The translations under genes were made by a program, and so were the position numbers. From the NCBI RefSeq assembly GCF_004563925.1, contig NZ_SPNJ01000002.1:434001-498000 (forward strand): 64,000 nt of DNA, in the 5' to 3' direction. The notes under the pieces are model-generated. The model saw only the letters and a list, made by a program, of their open reading frames with translations, was not told the DNA's origin and did not search any database. Source of the DNA: Herbaspirillum sp. 3R11. GTDB taxonomy: Bacteria; Pseudomonadota; Gammaproteobacteria; Burkholderiales; Burkholderiaceae_D. Positions within the stretch are counted from its first letter, which is position 1. The number at the start of each line of letters is the position of its first letter. Positions 18,430 through 27,638 of the stretch are shown piece after piece.

Positions 18430-20042
18430 GCAGCATCCGCATCGGCACACGAAGCTTTCAACAAGTCCGCGACGACCTCCTGGCGCGCCGTGAAATCGCG
18501 CTGCTCGACGTGCGCGAAGAAGCGCCGCACGCCGAAGCGCATCCGCTGTTCGCCGCCAACCTGTCGTTCTCGCACCTGGAGTTATTGGCGTATGCGCGCA
18601 TTCCCCGCCGTGATACCGCCATCGTCGTGCTCGACGATGGCGAAGGCTTGGCACAGAAGGCTGCCGAGCGTTTCGTCGCGCTCGGTTACAGCAACGTCAG
18701 CGTGCTCGACGGCGGTGTGACGGGATGGAAGGCCGCCGGCGGCGAGCTGTTCCAGGACGTCAACGTGCCCAGCAAGTCCTTCGGCGAACTGGTGGAAAGC
18801 AAGCGTCACACGCCGTCCTTGTCGGCGCCCGAGGTCAAGGCCCTGCTCGATGCGAAAGAAAACGTGGTGGTGCTCGATGCGCGCCGCTTCGACGAATACC
18901 AGAACATGAACATCCCGACCTCGATCAGCGTGCCCGGCGCCGAACTGGTCTTGCGCGTGCGCGAACTGGCGCCGGATCCCAATACACGTGTGATCGTCAA
19001 CTGCGCCGGCCGTACGCGCAGCATCATCGGGACGCAATCGCTGGTCAACGCCGGCATTCCCAACCAGGTCCACGCGCTGCGCAACGGCACCATCGGTTGG
19101 ACGCTGGCCGGGCAGCAGCTCGAACACGGCAACAGCCGCCAGTTCCCGGTTGAGCTGACGGCGGCGACGCGCGCACAGGCGGCGGCCGACGCTCTCGCCG
19201 TGGCGGAACGCGCCGGCGTCAAGCGGCTGGATGCACAGGGTTTGCAGGCGTTGCGCGACGACACCGCGCGCACCACGTATCGTTTCGACGTGCGCACGCC
19301 GCAGGAATATGAAGCCGGTCATCTGCCCGGTTTCCTTAATGCGCCGGGCGGCCAGCTGGTGCAGGAAACCGAATCCAACGCCGCCGTGCGTGGCGCCCGC
19401 ATCGTGCTGGTTGACGATGATGGGGTGCGCGCCAACATGACGGCGTCGTGGCTGGCGCAAATGGCGTGGGAAGTCTACGTGCTTGACGGCGTGACCGCGC
19501 CGCAGCTCAGCGAGCAAGGTCCGGCGTCGCGCGAACTGCCGCCGACGCCATCCTCTGAAAAAATTACGCCGCAGACCTTGGCCGGCTGGCAGGAGCAAGA
19601 CAAAGCGCAAGGTAAAGCGGGCAAGGGCACCGTGGTGCTGGATTTCTCTACCAGTGCGAACTACGTCAAACAGCACGTTCCCGGCGCCTGGTTTGCCTTG
19701 CGCTCGCAACTGGCGCAAGCCTTGCAGAATGTGCCTGCAGCCGAGCGTTACGTGGTCACCTGCGGCAGCAGCCTGTTGGCGGCGTTCGTCATCGGCGACC
19801 TGGCGGCGCTGACCGACAAGCCCGTATTCCTGCTGGAAGGCGGCAACAGCGGCTGGAAGGCTGCCGGCCTGCCGATCGAGACCGGCGCGACGTCGCTGGC
19901 CTCTCCGCGCATCGACCGCTACCGCCGTCCGTACGAAGGCACCGACAATCCCACCTCCGCCATGCAGGCCTATCTGGACTGGGAGTTCGGCCTGGTCGAG
20001 CAGCTCGGCCGCGACGGCACTCATGGGTTCCAGGTCATATGA
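18426..20042 (+). CDS. Rhodanese-like protein with four rhodanese domains
   Basis: The 538-aa protein contains four rhodanese domains in series (about residues 5-100, 120-220, 255-350 and 370-480), each ending in a GW-AG or similar motif. Domains 2 and 4 keep the active-site Cys (C183 in CAGRTR; C436 in CGSSLL). In domains 1 and 3 the Cys is replaced by Asp (D70-D71 and D320-D322), so they are probably structural. It overlaps the cysteine dioxygenase gene by four bases. Together they suggest handling of sulfane sulfur or sulfinates derived from cysteine. No signal peptide is seen. Confidence 0.92.
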   Translation: MSSIRIGTRSFQQVRDDLLARREIALLDVREEAPHAEAHPLFAANLSFSHLELLAYARIPRRDTAIVVLDDGEGLAQKAAERFVALGYSNVSVLDGGVTGWKAAGGELFQDVNVPSKSFGELVESKRHTPSLSAPEVKALLDAKENVVVLDARRFDEYQNMNIPTSISVPGAELVLRVRELAPDPNTRVIVNCAGRTRSIIGTQSLVNAGIPNQVHALRNGTIGWTLAGQQLEHGNSRQFPVELTAATRAQAAADALAVAERAGVKRLDAQGLQALRDDTARTTYRFDVRTPQEYEAGHLPGFLNAPGGQLVQETESNAAVRGARIVLVDDDGVRANMTASWLAQMAWEVYVLDGVTAPQLSEQGPASRELPPTPSSEKITPQTLAGWQEQDKAQGKAGKGTVVLDFSTSANYVKQHVPGAWFALRSQLAQALQNVPAAERYVVTCGSSLLAAFVIGDLAALTDKPVFLLEGGNSGWKAAGLPIETGATSLASPRIDRYRRPYEGTDNPTSAMQAYLDWEFGLVEQLGRDGTHGFQVI

Positions 20043-20062
20043 GGTATTGCTGAACGACAGGC

Positions 20063-20108
20063 AAAGAAAACGCGCGACCCGATTACAATGACGGTCGCGT
20101 TTTCTTTT
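20063..20108 (+). terminator. Terminator after the rhodanese gene
   Basis: The arms AAAGAAAACGCG-CG-ACC and GGTCGCGTTTTCTTTT pair with a two-base bulge and the right arm ends in T-rich sequence. It begins 20 bases after the rhodanese stop and argues against the EamA gene starting at the ATG at 20088, which lies in its loop. Confidence 0.8.
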
Positions 20109-20120
20109 GAAACGGTACTC

Positions 20121-21008
20121 ATGCAACACATCCCGCCGCGCGCAGTCGGCGCACTGCTCGTCAACACCACCATCTGGGGCTTGTCCTGGATCGCCTTCAA
20201 ATCCCTGCAGCAGCAGGGCATCCATCCGCTGTGGGCGACCGCGATCATCTTTTCCTGCTGCACGCTGTGGATGCTGCTGCTCAAGCGCAAATCGCTGCGC
20301 GAGATCGGCAAGCATCCCGAGTTGATTTATGTCGCGATTGCCTCCGGCCTGACCAACACCGCCTTCAACGGCGCGGTGGCGTTCGGCGATGTGGTGCGCG
20401 TGGTGCTGCTGTTTTACCTGATGCCGATCTGGGCCGTGATCCTGGCGCGACTGGTGCTGCACGAGCCGATCACGCAGCGCGCCTTGTTACGCATTGCGCT
20501 GGGTCTTACCGGCGCCGTCATCGTGCTGTACCAGCCGGCAATCGGCGTGCCGCTGCCGCACGACCTGGCCGATTGGGTGGCGCTGGCCGGTGGTTTCTTC
20601 TTTGCGGTCAACAACGTCATGTTGCGTCGCCTGCACGACGTCGCCGACGGCGCCCGCGCGATCGCCATGCTCAGCGGCGGCGCGTTGCTCTCGATTATCT
20701 TGGGCGCAGCGCTGGCGGTATCCGGACTGATCGCCTGGCCCGGCGCCATCGGCGCGCCGTCGGTGCCGACGTTGGCCTTGTGGTCGGTGCTGTTCATGGT
20801 GTCCAACCTGAGCCTGCAATACGGCGTGTCGCGGCTGCCGGCGAACATCACGGCGGTGGTCATGCTGGTGGAAATCATCATCGCCGCCGTGTCGGCGTGG
20901 CTGTTCGGCGCGGCGGAATTGCGCGTCCAGGATCTGATCGGCGGCGCCTTGATCATCGCCACGCCGTGGCTGGTGCGTGACCGCCGGGTAGCGGCGCAGC
21001 TGCTCTAA
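20121..21008 (+). CDS. EamA/DMT family transporter
   Basis: The 295-aa product has about ten hydrophobic segments arranged as two repeated EamA halves (for example NTTIWGLSWIAFK in the first and the ANITAVVMLVEIIIAA segment in the second). Members export or import small metabolites; the substrate is not predictable here. The ATG at 20121 is preferred because the alternative at 20088 falls in a terminator hairpin. It is convergent with, and overlaps by four bases, the GGDEF gene. Confidence 0.92.
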   Translation: MQHIPPRAVGALLVNTTIWGLSWIAFKSLQQQGIHPLWATAIIFSCCTLWMLLLKRKSLREIGKHPELIYVAIASGLTNTAFNGAVAFGDVVRVVLLFYLMPIWAVILARLVLHEPITQRALLRIALGLTGAVIVLYQPAIGVPLPHDLADWVALAGGFFFAVNNVMLRRLHDVADGARAIAMLSGGALLSIILGAALAVSGLIAWPGAIGAPSVPTLALWSVLFMVSNLSLQYGVSRLPANITAVVMLVEIIIAAVSAWLFGAAELRVQDLIGGALIIATPWLVRDRRVAAQLL

Positions 21009-22099
21009 ACCGCCAGCATCACGCGGTTACGGCCGCCTTCTTTCGCGCGGTAAAGCGCTTCATCGGCGCTGGCGATCAGTTTCTGGCGGGCCTGGTCGGC
21101 CGGCATGCTGCGGTCGGGCGGCGTCTGCGAGGCGGCGCCGATGGAGACGGTGATCTGCAATGCTTCGTCGGCGCCGACAATCTCAATGACTTGCTGGGCC
21201 ACGCTGGCGCGAATGCGTTCGGCGATGCGCTCGGCGTCTTGCATGGTCGCCTGGGTCAGCAGCACGATGAATTCTTCGCCGCCGTAACGTCCCAGCGAAT
21301 CGCTCAGGCGCAATTCCTTCTTGATACGCGTCGCCACTTCGCGCAACACGTCGTCACCGCTCTGGTGGCCGAACTTGTCGTTGACGCGTTTGAAGTGGTC
21401 GATGTCGATGAACAGGCAGGACAGCGCCGAACGGTCGCGTTGGGCGCGGCCGATTTCTTCCTGCATGCGCTGTTCGATGTAGCGGCGGTTGTTGACGCCG
21501 GTAAGCGGATCGGTCAGGCCGATGTGCTTGAGGCGCTCGTTGTTGATGACGTTTTCGAGGCAGATCGCCACCACCGAGGCCAGCCGCTCGATGAAGTCGG
21601 TCGCCAGGTTGCCGGTGAAGCGGCCTTCATGGGCGCTGCCCAGGGCCAGGTAGCCGATCAGTTTCTGATGGCGCGTCAGCGGCAGGATCGCCACGCTGGC
21701 GGGCTGGTAAAACGGAAACAGCGACTGATGCAATTCGTGCTGGTAGGGGCCGAGCGTGGGTTTCTCCAGCGGCAGGACGGGGCCGTCTTCCGGCAGGAAC
21801 AGCAGGTTGGGATATTCGTCGAGACCGATTTGCAGGTCGTGCAGGATGCGGCGCACGTCGAAGGCGTAGTCGACCAGCGTCAGCGTGACGATTTCCAGGC
21901 TGAAGGTGTTGGGCATCAAGAGCGACACCGTTTCGATCAGGTCGCGGAATTCGCTTGAGCCGATCAGGCGCAGGTCGAAATCCTGGTGGCGCTGCATGAT
22001 CTGCTGGTTGATGCGGGCCTGCTCCAGCAGGTCCTGCAACTCGGCGTGCAACTGCTGGTTTTCCACCAGCAATGCTTGGGTGTCGACAGCGCTATTCAT
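21005..22099 (-). CDS. DUF484-GGDEF diguanylate cyclase
   Basis: The 364-aa protein has an N-terminal coiled-coil (residues 5-45), a DUF484/GAF-like sensor domain (about 45-190) and a C-terminal GGDEF domain (about 200-364). The active-site motif reads GGEEF (RYGGEEFIVLL), which is normally active for making cyclic di-GMP. An RxxD inhibitory-site motif is not obvious just before it (SDSLG). No signal peptide or membrane helix is seen, so it is cytosolic. It is a single gene at the 3' end of a minus-strand run. Confidence 0.93.
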   Translation of the reverse strand: MNSAVDTQALLVENQQLHAELQDLLEQARINQQIMQRHQDFDLRLIGSSEFRDLIETVSLLMPNTFSLEIVTLTLVDYAFDVRRILHDLQIGLDEYPNLLFLPEDGPVLPLEKPTLGPYQHELHQSLFPFYQPASVAILPLTRHQKLIGYLALGSAHEGRFTGNLATDFIERLASVVAICLENVINNERLKHIGLTDPLTGVNNRRYIEQRMQEEIGRAQRDRSALSCLFIDIDHFKRVNDKFGHQSGDDVLREVATRIKKELRLSDSLGRYGGEEFIVLLTQATMQDAERIAERIRASVAQQVIEIVGADEALQITVSIGAASQTPPDRSMPADQARQKLIASADEALYRAKEGGRNRVMLAV

Positions 22100-22229
22100 C
22101 GTGGTCCGGTCTTGTGCCGTTTTTGCTTGTTTCCCTGGATACCCTCAACGCTGGCCGGAGCCGCGTTCCCCTTGCCCGGCAGCATTTGCTGCGGACGCAC
22201 AAGCTTACCACCAGCGCGCCGCGATTGGC

Positions 22230-23129
22230 TTACAGCGTGCTGAAAAAACGCTCGCCCATTTCTTCCAGGCCGAGCGACTGCAACACGTCCTGCAGGCGTT
22301 CGGTCGGCCGCTTGCGCGGCAGGTCCTTGTAGCGGGCGATGATCAGTTCGTTCTTCATCGAGTGTTCCCAGCCGACCAGTTCGGTGACGCTGACCTGATA
22401 ACCGTGGGCTTCCAGTTGCAGGCAGCGCAGCACGTTGGTGACCTGGCTGCCGAACTCGCGCGTGTGCAGCGGATGGCGCCACAGTTCGGTCAGCGAGGTG
22501 CGACCCAGCGAGGCGCCCTTGTTGCGATTGAGCACCGAGGCGACTTCGGCCTGGCAGCACGGCACCAGCACGATGAACTGCGCGTGTTTTTTCAGCGCGA
22601 AGTGGATGGCGTCGTCGGTGGCTGTGTCGCAGGCGTGCAGGGCGGTGACGACGTCGATCTGTTCGGGCAGCGCGGTCGAGCCTATCGAGTCGGCCACCGA
22701 CAGGTTGAGGAAGGACATGCCGGGGAAGCCCAGGCGTTTTGCCAGCTCGGTCGATTTCTGCACCAGCTCTTCGCGCGTCTCGATGCCGTAGATGCGCGAA
22801 TCGCCTTCCAGCGCCTTGAAGAACAGGTCGTACAGGATGAAGCCGAGATAAGACTTGCCGGCGCCATGATCGACCACGCTGACATCGGGATGCGCGTTGC
22901 GGATCTCCTGCAGCAGCGGTTCGATGAACTGGTACAGGTGATAGACCTGCTTGAGCTTGCGGCGGCTGTCTTGGTTGAGCTTGCCGTCGCGCGTCAGGAT
23001 GTGCAACTCCTTGAGCAGTTCGATCGACTGACCCGGGCGGATTTCCGGAATTGTCGCGGCAGGGGTGGCGCCGCTGGAACCTGCAACGGCACTGGCCGCC
23101 GCAGGTTTGTTGTGCTTCTTGCTGCTCAT
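22230..23129 (-). CDS. SAM-dependent methyltransferase (Methyltransf_32-like)
   Basis: The 299-aa protein has a low-complexity Ala/Ser/Thr N-terminus (residues 1-30), then a region DSRRKLKQVYHLYQFIEPLL and the SAM-binding motif VVDHGAGKSYLGF. Later motifs include ALHACDTATDDAI and FIVLVPCCQ. These features match the PF13679-type methyltransferases related to eukaryotic METTL25/TRM13-like enzymes. The substrate is not known; RNA or protein are both possible. It lies 15 bases downstream of ychF and is likely cotranscribed. Confidence 0.85.
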   Translation of the reverse strand: MSSKKHNKPAAASAVAGSSGATPAATIPEIRPGQSIELLKELHILTRDGKLNQDSRRKLKQVYHLYQFIEPLLQEIRNAHPDVSVVDHGAGKSYLGFILYDLFFKALEGDSRIYGIETREELVQKSTELAKRLGFPGMSFLNLSVADSIGSTALPEQIDVVTALHACDTATDDAIHFALKKHAQFIVLVPCCQAEVASVLNRNKGASLGRTSLTELWRHPLHTREFGSQVTNVLRCLQLEAHGYQVSVTELVGWEHSMKNELIIARYKDLPRKRPTERLQDVLQSLGLEEMGERFFSTL

Positions 23130-23144
23130 AGGGATGGCAATGGC

Positions 23145-24236
23145 TTAGACGTTGAACAGGAAGTTCATCACGTCGCCGTCCTTGACCACGTATTCCTTGC
23201 CTTCGGCGCGCATCTTGCCTGCTTCCTTGGCGCCGTTTTCGCCCTTGTAGGCAATGTAGTCTTCGTAGGCGATGGTCTGCGCACGAATGAAGCCGCGTTC
23301 AAAGTCGGTGTGGATCACGCCGGCCGCCTGCGGGCCGGTGGCGCCGACCGGTACGGTCCAGGCGCGCACTTCCTTGACGCCGGCGGTGAAGTAGGTCTGC
23401 AGGCCGAGCAGCTTGAAGGCGGCGCGGATCAGGCGATCCAGACCCGGCTCTTCCATGCCCATGTCGTTCAGGAATTCAGTCTTGTCGGCGTCCTCGAGGT
23501 CGGCGATTTCCGATTCGATGGAGGCGCAGATGGCGACGATCGGTGCGCCTTGTTCCGCTGCGTATTTGGTCAGCAGGTCCAGCAGCGGATTGTCGGTGAA
23601 GCCGGTGTCGGACACGTTGGCCACGTACATGGCCGGCTTGGCGGTGATCAGGCACAGCGGCTTGATCAACAGCATTTCTTCCGCGTCGAGGCCGAGTGCG
23701 CGCACCGGCTGGGCATCGTCCAGCGCCGGCATGATGCGTTCCAGCAGCGCCACCAGCTTGGCGGCGTCCTTGTCGCCCGAGCGCGCTTTTTTCTGTTCGC
23801 GGTGGATCGCTTTTTCGACGGTGCTCATGTCGGCCAGCGCCAGTTCGGTCTGGATCACGGCGATGTCGTCCAGCGGGCTGACCTTTCCGGCCACGTGGAT
23901 CACGTTCGGGTCTTCAAAGCAGCGCACCACGTTGACGATGGCGTCGGTTTCGCGGATGTGGGACAGGAACTGGTTGCCCAGGCCTTCACCCTTGGAGGCG
24001 CCGGCCACCAGGCCGGCGATGTCGACGAATTCCACGGTGGCCGACAGGATGCGTTCCGGCTTGACGATCTCTGCCAGCGCCTGCAGGCGCGGATCGGGCA
24101 CTTCGACCATGCCGACGTTCGGTTCGATGGTGCAGAACGGATAGTTTTCAGCGGGAATGCCCGCCTTGGTCAAGGCATTGAACAGGGTCGATTTACCGAC
24201 GTTGGGCAGGCCGACGATGCCGCATTTGAGGCTCAT
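23145..24236 (-). CDS. ychF: Redox-regulated ATPase YchF (OLA1 family)
   Basis: YchF is a universally conserved Obg-family P-loop protein that prefers ATP and interacts with ribosomes. The 363-aa product has [14 protein letters not shown] (G1) near residue 8, [19 protein letters not shown] (G3 region), and the C-terminal TGS-like domain ending in [15 protein letters not shown]. The G4 motif is altered to the family's N-xx-E-type ANVSD region, which accounts for ATP preference. Confidence 0.97.
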   Translation of the reverse strand: MSLKCGIVGLPNVGKSTLFNALTKAGIPAENYPFCTIEPNVGMVEVPDPRLQALAEIVKPERILSATVEFVDIAGLVAGASKGEGLGNQFLSHIRETDAIVNVVRCFEDPNVIHVAGKVSPLDDIAVIQTELALADMSTVEKAIHREQKKARSGDKDAAKLVALLERIMPALDDAQPVRALGLDAEEMLLIKPLCLITAKPAMYVANVSDTGFTDNPLLDLLTKYAAEQGAPIVAICASIESEIADLEDADKTEFLNDMGMEEPGLDRLIRAAFKLLGLQTYFTAGVKEVRAWTVPVGATGPQAAGVIHTDFERGFIRAQTIAYEDYIAYKGENGAKEAGKMRAEGKEYVVKDGDVMNFLFNV

Positions 24237-24514
24237 GACAAAATTCTTTCTTAATCAAAAGCGGTATTGTATCAAGTCGGGCGGCCGATCCGCAGCTTTG
24301 CTGTGGCTGGTGCGGCATCCCCGGCAAGGTTTGTGCTGCGACGCGGAAACATAAGAAAAGCATCCCAAGTCGCCGAGATTGGTCAGTTGAAGTGTTATCG
24401 GTTTGTTTCAAGACGTTAATTGCCCGGTTTGATGTTGGATTGTATTTACACTGCCTATTGCCCTGCCGGAAGCAATTGCTGTTTTTGCTCTACAATGTCG
24501 CCTTTGGAGAATTC

Positions 24515-25330
24515 TTGGTATACGTCTTGCCTAACATCGTAGAAATCCGCGACTTGCACTTTGGCTATGGGGACCGCCCGATTTTGTCGGGCCTTCGCAT
24601 GGACTTCCCACGTGGAAAAGTGATTGCCGTCATGGGCGGCTCCGGCTCCGGCAAGACCACCATCCTGCGCCTGATCGGCGGCCAGTTGCGTCCGCAATCG
24701 GGTACGCTGACGGTCGACGGCGAGAACGTGCCGTCGCTAGCCACGCGCGATCTGTATCGCCTGCGCCGCAAGATGGGCATGCTGTTCCAGAACGGCGCAC
24801 TGTTTACCGACATGACGGTGTTCGACAACGTCGCCTTCCCGCTGCATGAACACACCGACTTGCCGGAAGAACTGATCCGCGATCTGGTGCTGCTCAAGCT
24901 CAACGCGGTCGGCCTGCGCAATGCCGCGTCGCTCAAGCCGGCCGAGATTTCCGGCGGCATGGCGCGCCGTGTGGCGCTGGCGCGCGCAATCGCGCTGGAT
25001 CCCGCGCTGATCATGTATGACGAGCCGTTCGCCGGTCTCGATCCGATTTCCATGGGCGTCACCGCCAACCTGATCCGCAAGCTCAACGACGCGCTCGGTT
25101 CGACCTCGATCCTGGTCTCGCATGACGTCAACGAGTCGTTCGGTATCGCCGACTACGTCTATTTCCTGTCGGCAGGCAAGATCGTCGCGCAAGGCACGCC
25201 GGATGAAATGCGCGCCTCGCAGGACCCTTACGTGAAGCAATTCGTGCACGCCGAGGCCGACGGCCCGGTGCCGTTCCATTATCCGGGCCGCTCGCTGGCA
25301 GAGGACGTCGGCCTGGGAGGGCATCAATGA
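24515..25330 (+). CDS. mlaF: Phospholipid ABC transporter ATP-binding protein MlaF
   Basis: MlaF powers the Mla system that keeps phospholipids out of the outer leaflet of the outer membrane. Walker A is GGSGSGKTT, the signature is ISGGMARR, and Walker B is IMYDEPFAGLDP, all of MlaF/Ttg2A type. No ATG is available near the conserved start. TTG at 24515 is chosen because GGAGA at 24506-24510 is well placed, giving 271 aa; a TTG at 24527 (PNIVEIRDLHFGYG) is the alternative. It overlaps mlaE by four bases. Confidence 0.93.
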   Translation: MVYVLPNIVEIRDLHFGYGDRPILSGLRMDFPRGKVIAVMGGSGSGKTTILRLIGGQLRPQSGTLTVDGENVPSLATRDLYRLRRKMGMLFQNGALFTDMTVFDNVAFPLHEHTDLPEELIRDLVLLKLNAVGLRNAASLKPAEISGGMARRVALARAIALDPALIMYDEPFAGLDPISMGVTANLIRKLNDALGSTSILVSHDVNESFGIADYVYFLSAGKIVAQGTPDEMRASQDPYVKQFVHAEADGPVPFHYPGRSLAEDVGLGGHQ

Positions 25331-26106
25331 TCGCTGGTTTCCTGGGCGGCATCGGCCGCTCCCTGCGCGAATTCGTGCTCGGCCTCGGTTTCGCCGCGCG
25401 CATGTTCTGGACCGTGATCCGCTCGTCGGGCGGTTTGTGGCGCCGTCCGCGCCTGATCACCGATCAGATTCACTTCATCGGCAACTATTCGCTGGTCATC
25501 ATCGCCGTGTCGGGCCTGTTCGTTGGCTTCGTGCTCGGCCTGCAAGGTTATTACACGCTCAACAAATACGGCTCCGAACAGGCGTTGGGCCTGCTGGTGG
25601 CCTTGTCGCTGACGCGCGAACTGGGACCGGTCGTGACCGCCTTGCTGTTCGCCGGTCGCGCGGGGACGTCGCTGACCGCCGAAATCGGCCTGATGAAAGC
25701 CGGCGAGCAATTGTCGGCCATGGAAATGATGGCCGTCGATCCGCTGCAGCGCGTGGTCGCGCCGCGCTTCTGGGCCGGTGTTGTTGCCATGCCCGTGCTG
25801 GCCGCGATTTTTAGTGCCGTCGGTGTGATGGGTGGTTATATTGTGGGTGTACTGATGATCGGCGTCGACGAAGGCGCGTTCTGGTCGCAGATGCAAGGCG
25901 GCGTCGATGTCTGGAATGACATCGCCAACGGCGTGCTCAAGAGCATCGTTTTCGGTATTGCGGTAACCTTCGTTGCCCTGTATCAGGGCTATGAAGCCAA
26001 GCCGACCCCGGAAGGCGTTTCGCGCGCCACCACGCGCACGGTCGTGATCGCTTCGCTGATGGTGTTGGGATTGGATTTCCTGCTGACGGCGCTGATGTTC
26101 AGCTGA
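25327..26106 (+). CDS. mlaE: Phospholipid ABC transporter permease MlaE
   Basis: The 259-aa integral inner-membrane permease of the Mla complex. The family signature region is LGPVVTALLFAGRAGTSLTAEIGLMKAGEQL in the middle of the protein, and there are five to six hydrophobic segments. It overlaps mlaF by ATGA and precedes mlaD after a 105-base gap. Confidence 0.97.
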   Translation: MIAGFLGGIGRSLREFVLGLGFAARMFWTVIRSSGGLWRRPRLITDQIHFIGNYSLVIIAVSGLFVGFVLGLQGYYTLNKYGSEQALGLLVALSLTRELGPVVTALLFAGRAGTSLTAEIGLMKAGEQLSAMEMMAVDPLQRVVAPRFWAGVVAMPVLAAIFSAVGVMGGYIVGVLMIGVDEGAFWSQMQGGVDVWNDIANGVLKSIVFGIAVTFVALYQGYEAKPTPEGVSRATTRTVVIASLMVLGLDFLLTALMFS

Positions 26107-26114
26107 GCAGCGTA

Positions 26115-26150
26115 GTCGGAAATAGCGTCAGAAATAGCGTCGGAAATAAT
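26115..26150. repeat. Three tandem 12-bp repeats between mlaE and mlaD
   Basis: Three adjacent copies of GTC(G/A)GAAATA(GC/AT) occupy the first half of the mlaE-mlaD gap. Copies one and two differ at one base, and the third diverges in its last two bases. No role is known; the repeat number could vary between strains by slippage. Confidence 0.8.
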
Positions 26151-26211
26151 GAGGGCAAGTCCGTAACGAACTTCATCGCGGGCTTCGGATTGATTTTTAG
26201 GATGGCAGTGT

Positions 26212-26688
26212 ATGCAACGTAAAACATTAGACGTGTGGGTGGGCTTGTTTGTCTTGCTGGGAGCGGCCGCGCTGGTTTTCCTCGCGCTCAAGGCGGGCAA
26301 CATGAGCTCGTTCTCGTTCAATCAGAGGACCTATTCGATCACGAGCAAGTTCGACAACATCGGCGGCCTGAAGCCGCGCGCCGCAGTCAAGAGCGCCGGC
26401 GTGGTGGTCGGCCGGGTTGACGCGATCCGCTTCGACGACAAGACATTCCAGGCATCGGTGACGCTCAATATGGACGAGCGCTACCAGTTTCCAAAGGATA
26501 GTTCGGCCAAGATCCTGACTTCAGGTCTGCTTGGTGAGCAATACATCGGTATCGAACCGGGGGGTGATGTAAAAAATCTGGCGGCAGGCGACACGATCAA
26601 GATGACGCAATCGGCGATCGTGCTGGAGAACCTGATCAGCCAGTTCTTATATAGCAAGGCAGCAGAGGGAAAGGATAATTCAAAATGA
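26212..26688 (+). CDS. mlaD: Mla system substrate-binding protein MlaD
   Basis: MlaD forms a hexameric periplasmic ring attached to MlaFEB. The 158-aa product has an N-terminal helix (about residues 8-28) and one MCE domain containing FDNIGGLKPRAAVKSAGVVVGRVD and the loop LLGEQYIGIEPGG. Its 3' end overlaps the mlaA start by four bases. Confidence 0.97.
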   Translation: MQRKTLDVWVGLFVLLGAAALVFLALKAGNMSSFSFNQRTYSITSKFDNIGGLKPRAAVKSAGVVVGRVDAIRFDDKTFQASVTLNMDERYQFPKDSSAKILTSGLLGEQYIGIEPGGDVKNLAAGDTIKMTQSAIVLENLISQFLYSKAAEGKDNSK

Positions 26689-27395
26689 AAATAACAGCTC
26701 GCATTGGGGCGTTGGCCATGGTTGCCGCGCTCAGTGGTTGCGCCACGTCGCAAAACCCGAACGACCCGCTTGAAGGCTTCAACCGCGCGATGTTCAGCTT
26801 CAACGACACCGTCGACAAGGTGGCGCTGAAACCGGCCGCGCAGGCCTATCAGTTCGTCTTGCCGAATTTCGTGCAGACCGGCATCGGCAACTTCTTCGGC
26901 AACATCGGCGACCTCTGGTCGGCGGTGAACCAGGTACTGCAAGGCCGTATTGAAACCGGCGTCACCAGCTTCATGCGCGTGGCGGTCAATACCACCTTCG
27001 GTCTGGTCGGCGTGCTCGACGTCAGTACCGAAGCGCGTTTGCCGAAGCAGAAGTCCGACTTCGGCCAGACCTTGGGCAAATGGGGCGTAGGCTCCGGCCC
27101 GTACGTCGTGCTGCCGTTGCTGGGACCATCGACGATTCGCGACACGGCAGCGCTGCCGGCCGATTTTTACGGCGACCTGTGGAGCTACAAGAAGCCGGTG
27201 CGCTGGCGCAACGTCGGTTCGGTGGTGCGCGTGATCGACAAGCGTGCGCAGTTGCTGGACGCCTCGAACCTGCTGGAAGACGCCGCGCTCGACAAGTATG
27301 ACTTCGTGCGTGACACCTACCTGCAAAGCCGTCAGTCGCAGATCGACGGCAACAAGGACGATCACCGCGGCAAGGAAGAAGTCGTCAAGCCTTAA
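26685..27395 (+). CDS. mlaA: MlaA/VacJ outer-membrane lipoprotein
   Basis: MlaA removes mislocalised phospholipids from the outer leaflet together with porins. The 236-aa precursor has a lipoprotein signal ending LSGC, with lipidated Cys near residue 19. The family motif NDPLEGFNRAMFSFND follows at once, and FGQTLGKWGVGSGPYVVLPLLGPSTIRD is present in the middle. In E. coli mlaA is unlinked to the mlaFEDCB operon; here it is inside it, between mlaD and mlaC, an arrangement common in betaproteobacteria. Confidence 0.97.
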   Translation: MKITARIGALAMVAALSGCATSQNPNDPLEGFNRAMFSFNDTVDKVALKPAAQAYQFVLPNFVQTGIGNFFGNIGDLWSAVNQVLQGRIETGVTSFMRVAVNTTFGLVGVLDVSTEARLPKQKSDFGQTLGKWGVGSGPYVVLPLLGPSTIRDTAALPADFYGDLWSYKKPVRWRNVGSVVRVIDKRAQLLDASNLLEDAALDKYDFVRDTYLQSRQSQIDGNKDDHRGKEEVVKP

Positions 27396-27427
27396 CCGGC
27401 GCGTGACCTGCATTACAGGTGGAAAAC

Positions 27428-27454
27428 GGCCGGGCGCGATCATCGCGCCCGGCC
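27428..27454. other. Strong GC-rich hairpin in mlaA-mlaC gap
   Basis: An 11-bp perfect stem (GGCCGGGCGCG / CGCGCCCGGCC) with a five-base ATCAT loop begins 32 bases after mlaA. No T tract follows, so it is not a standard intrinsic terminator. It could act in mRNA processing or stability, or as a rho-dependent or attenuating element. Confidence 0.75.
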
Positions 27455-27494
27455 TCACTTGAAAATCCGGAGAATGCAACCACTTTGTATATCC

Positions 27495-27512
27495 GGTATC
27501 CGTTTGGATACC
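27495..27512. other. Second hairpin in mlaA-mlaC gap
   Basis: GGTATCC-GTTT-GGATACC forms a perfect seven-bp stem with a four-base loop. It lies in the 243-base gap before mlaC, which is long for this tightly packed operon. The function is unknown. Confidence 0.65.
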
Positions 27513-27638
27513 TGCCGGACACTCGCCGCATTTTTATGGCAAAGTGGACCGACAACAGTGCACCGGATGATGTCCGGCGCGGTTTGAGCGGTAGTGGTCG
27601 CGAGAAACGGCGCCCTATTTATGAATGGATCGTAGATT

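Noticed and set aside
20088..20120. Earlier start for the EamA transporter
   Set aside because: This ATG lies in the loop of a terminator hairpin and the added residues do not resemble the family.
18582..20462. 626-codon minus-strand frame opposite the rhodanese gene
   Set aside because: Antisense to a clear four-domain rhodanese protein; no recognisable domain.
21885..24254. 789-codon plus-strand frame opposite the GGDEF, methyltransferase and ychF genes
   Set aside because: It is antisense to three recognised genes and is a GC-rich shadow frame.
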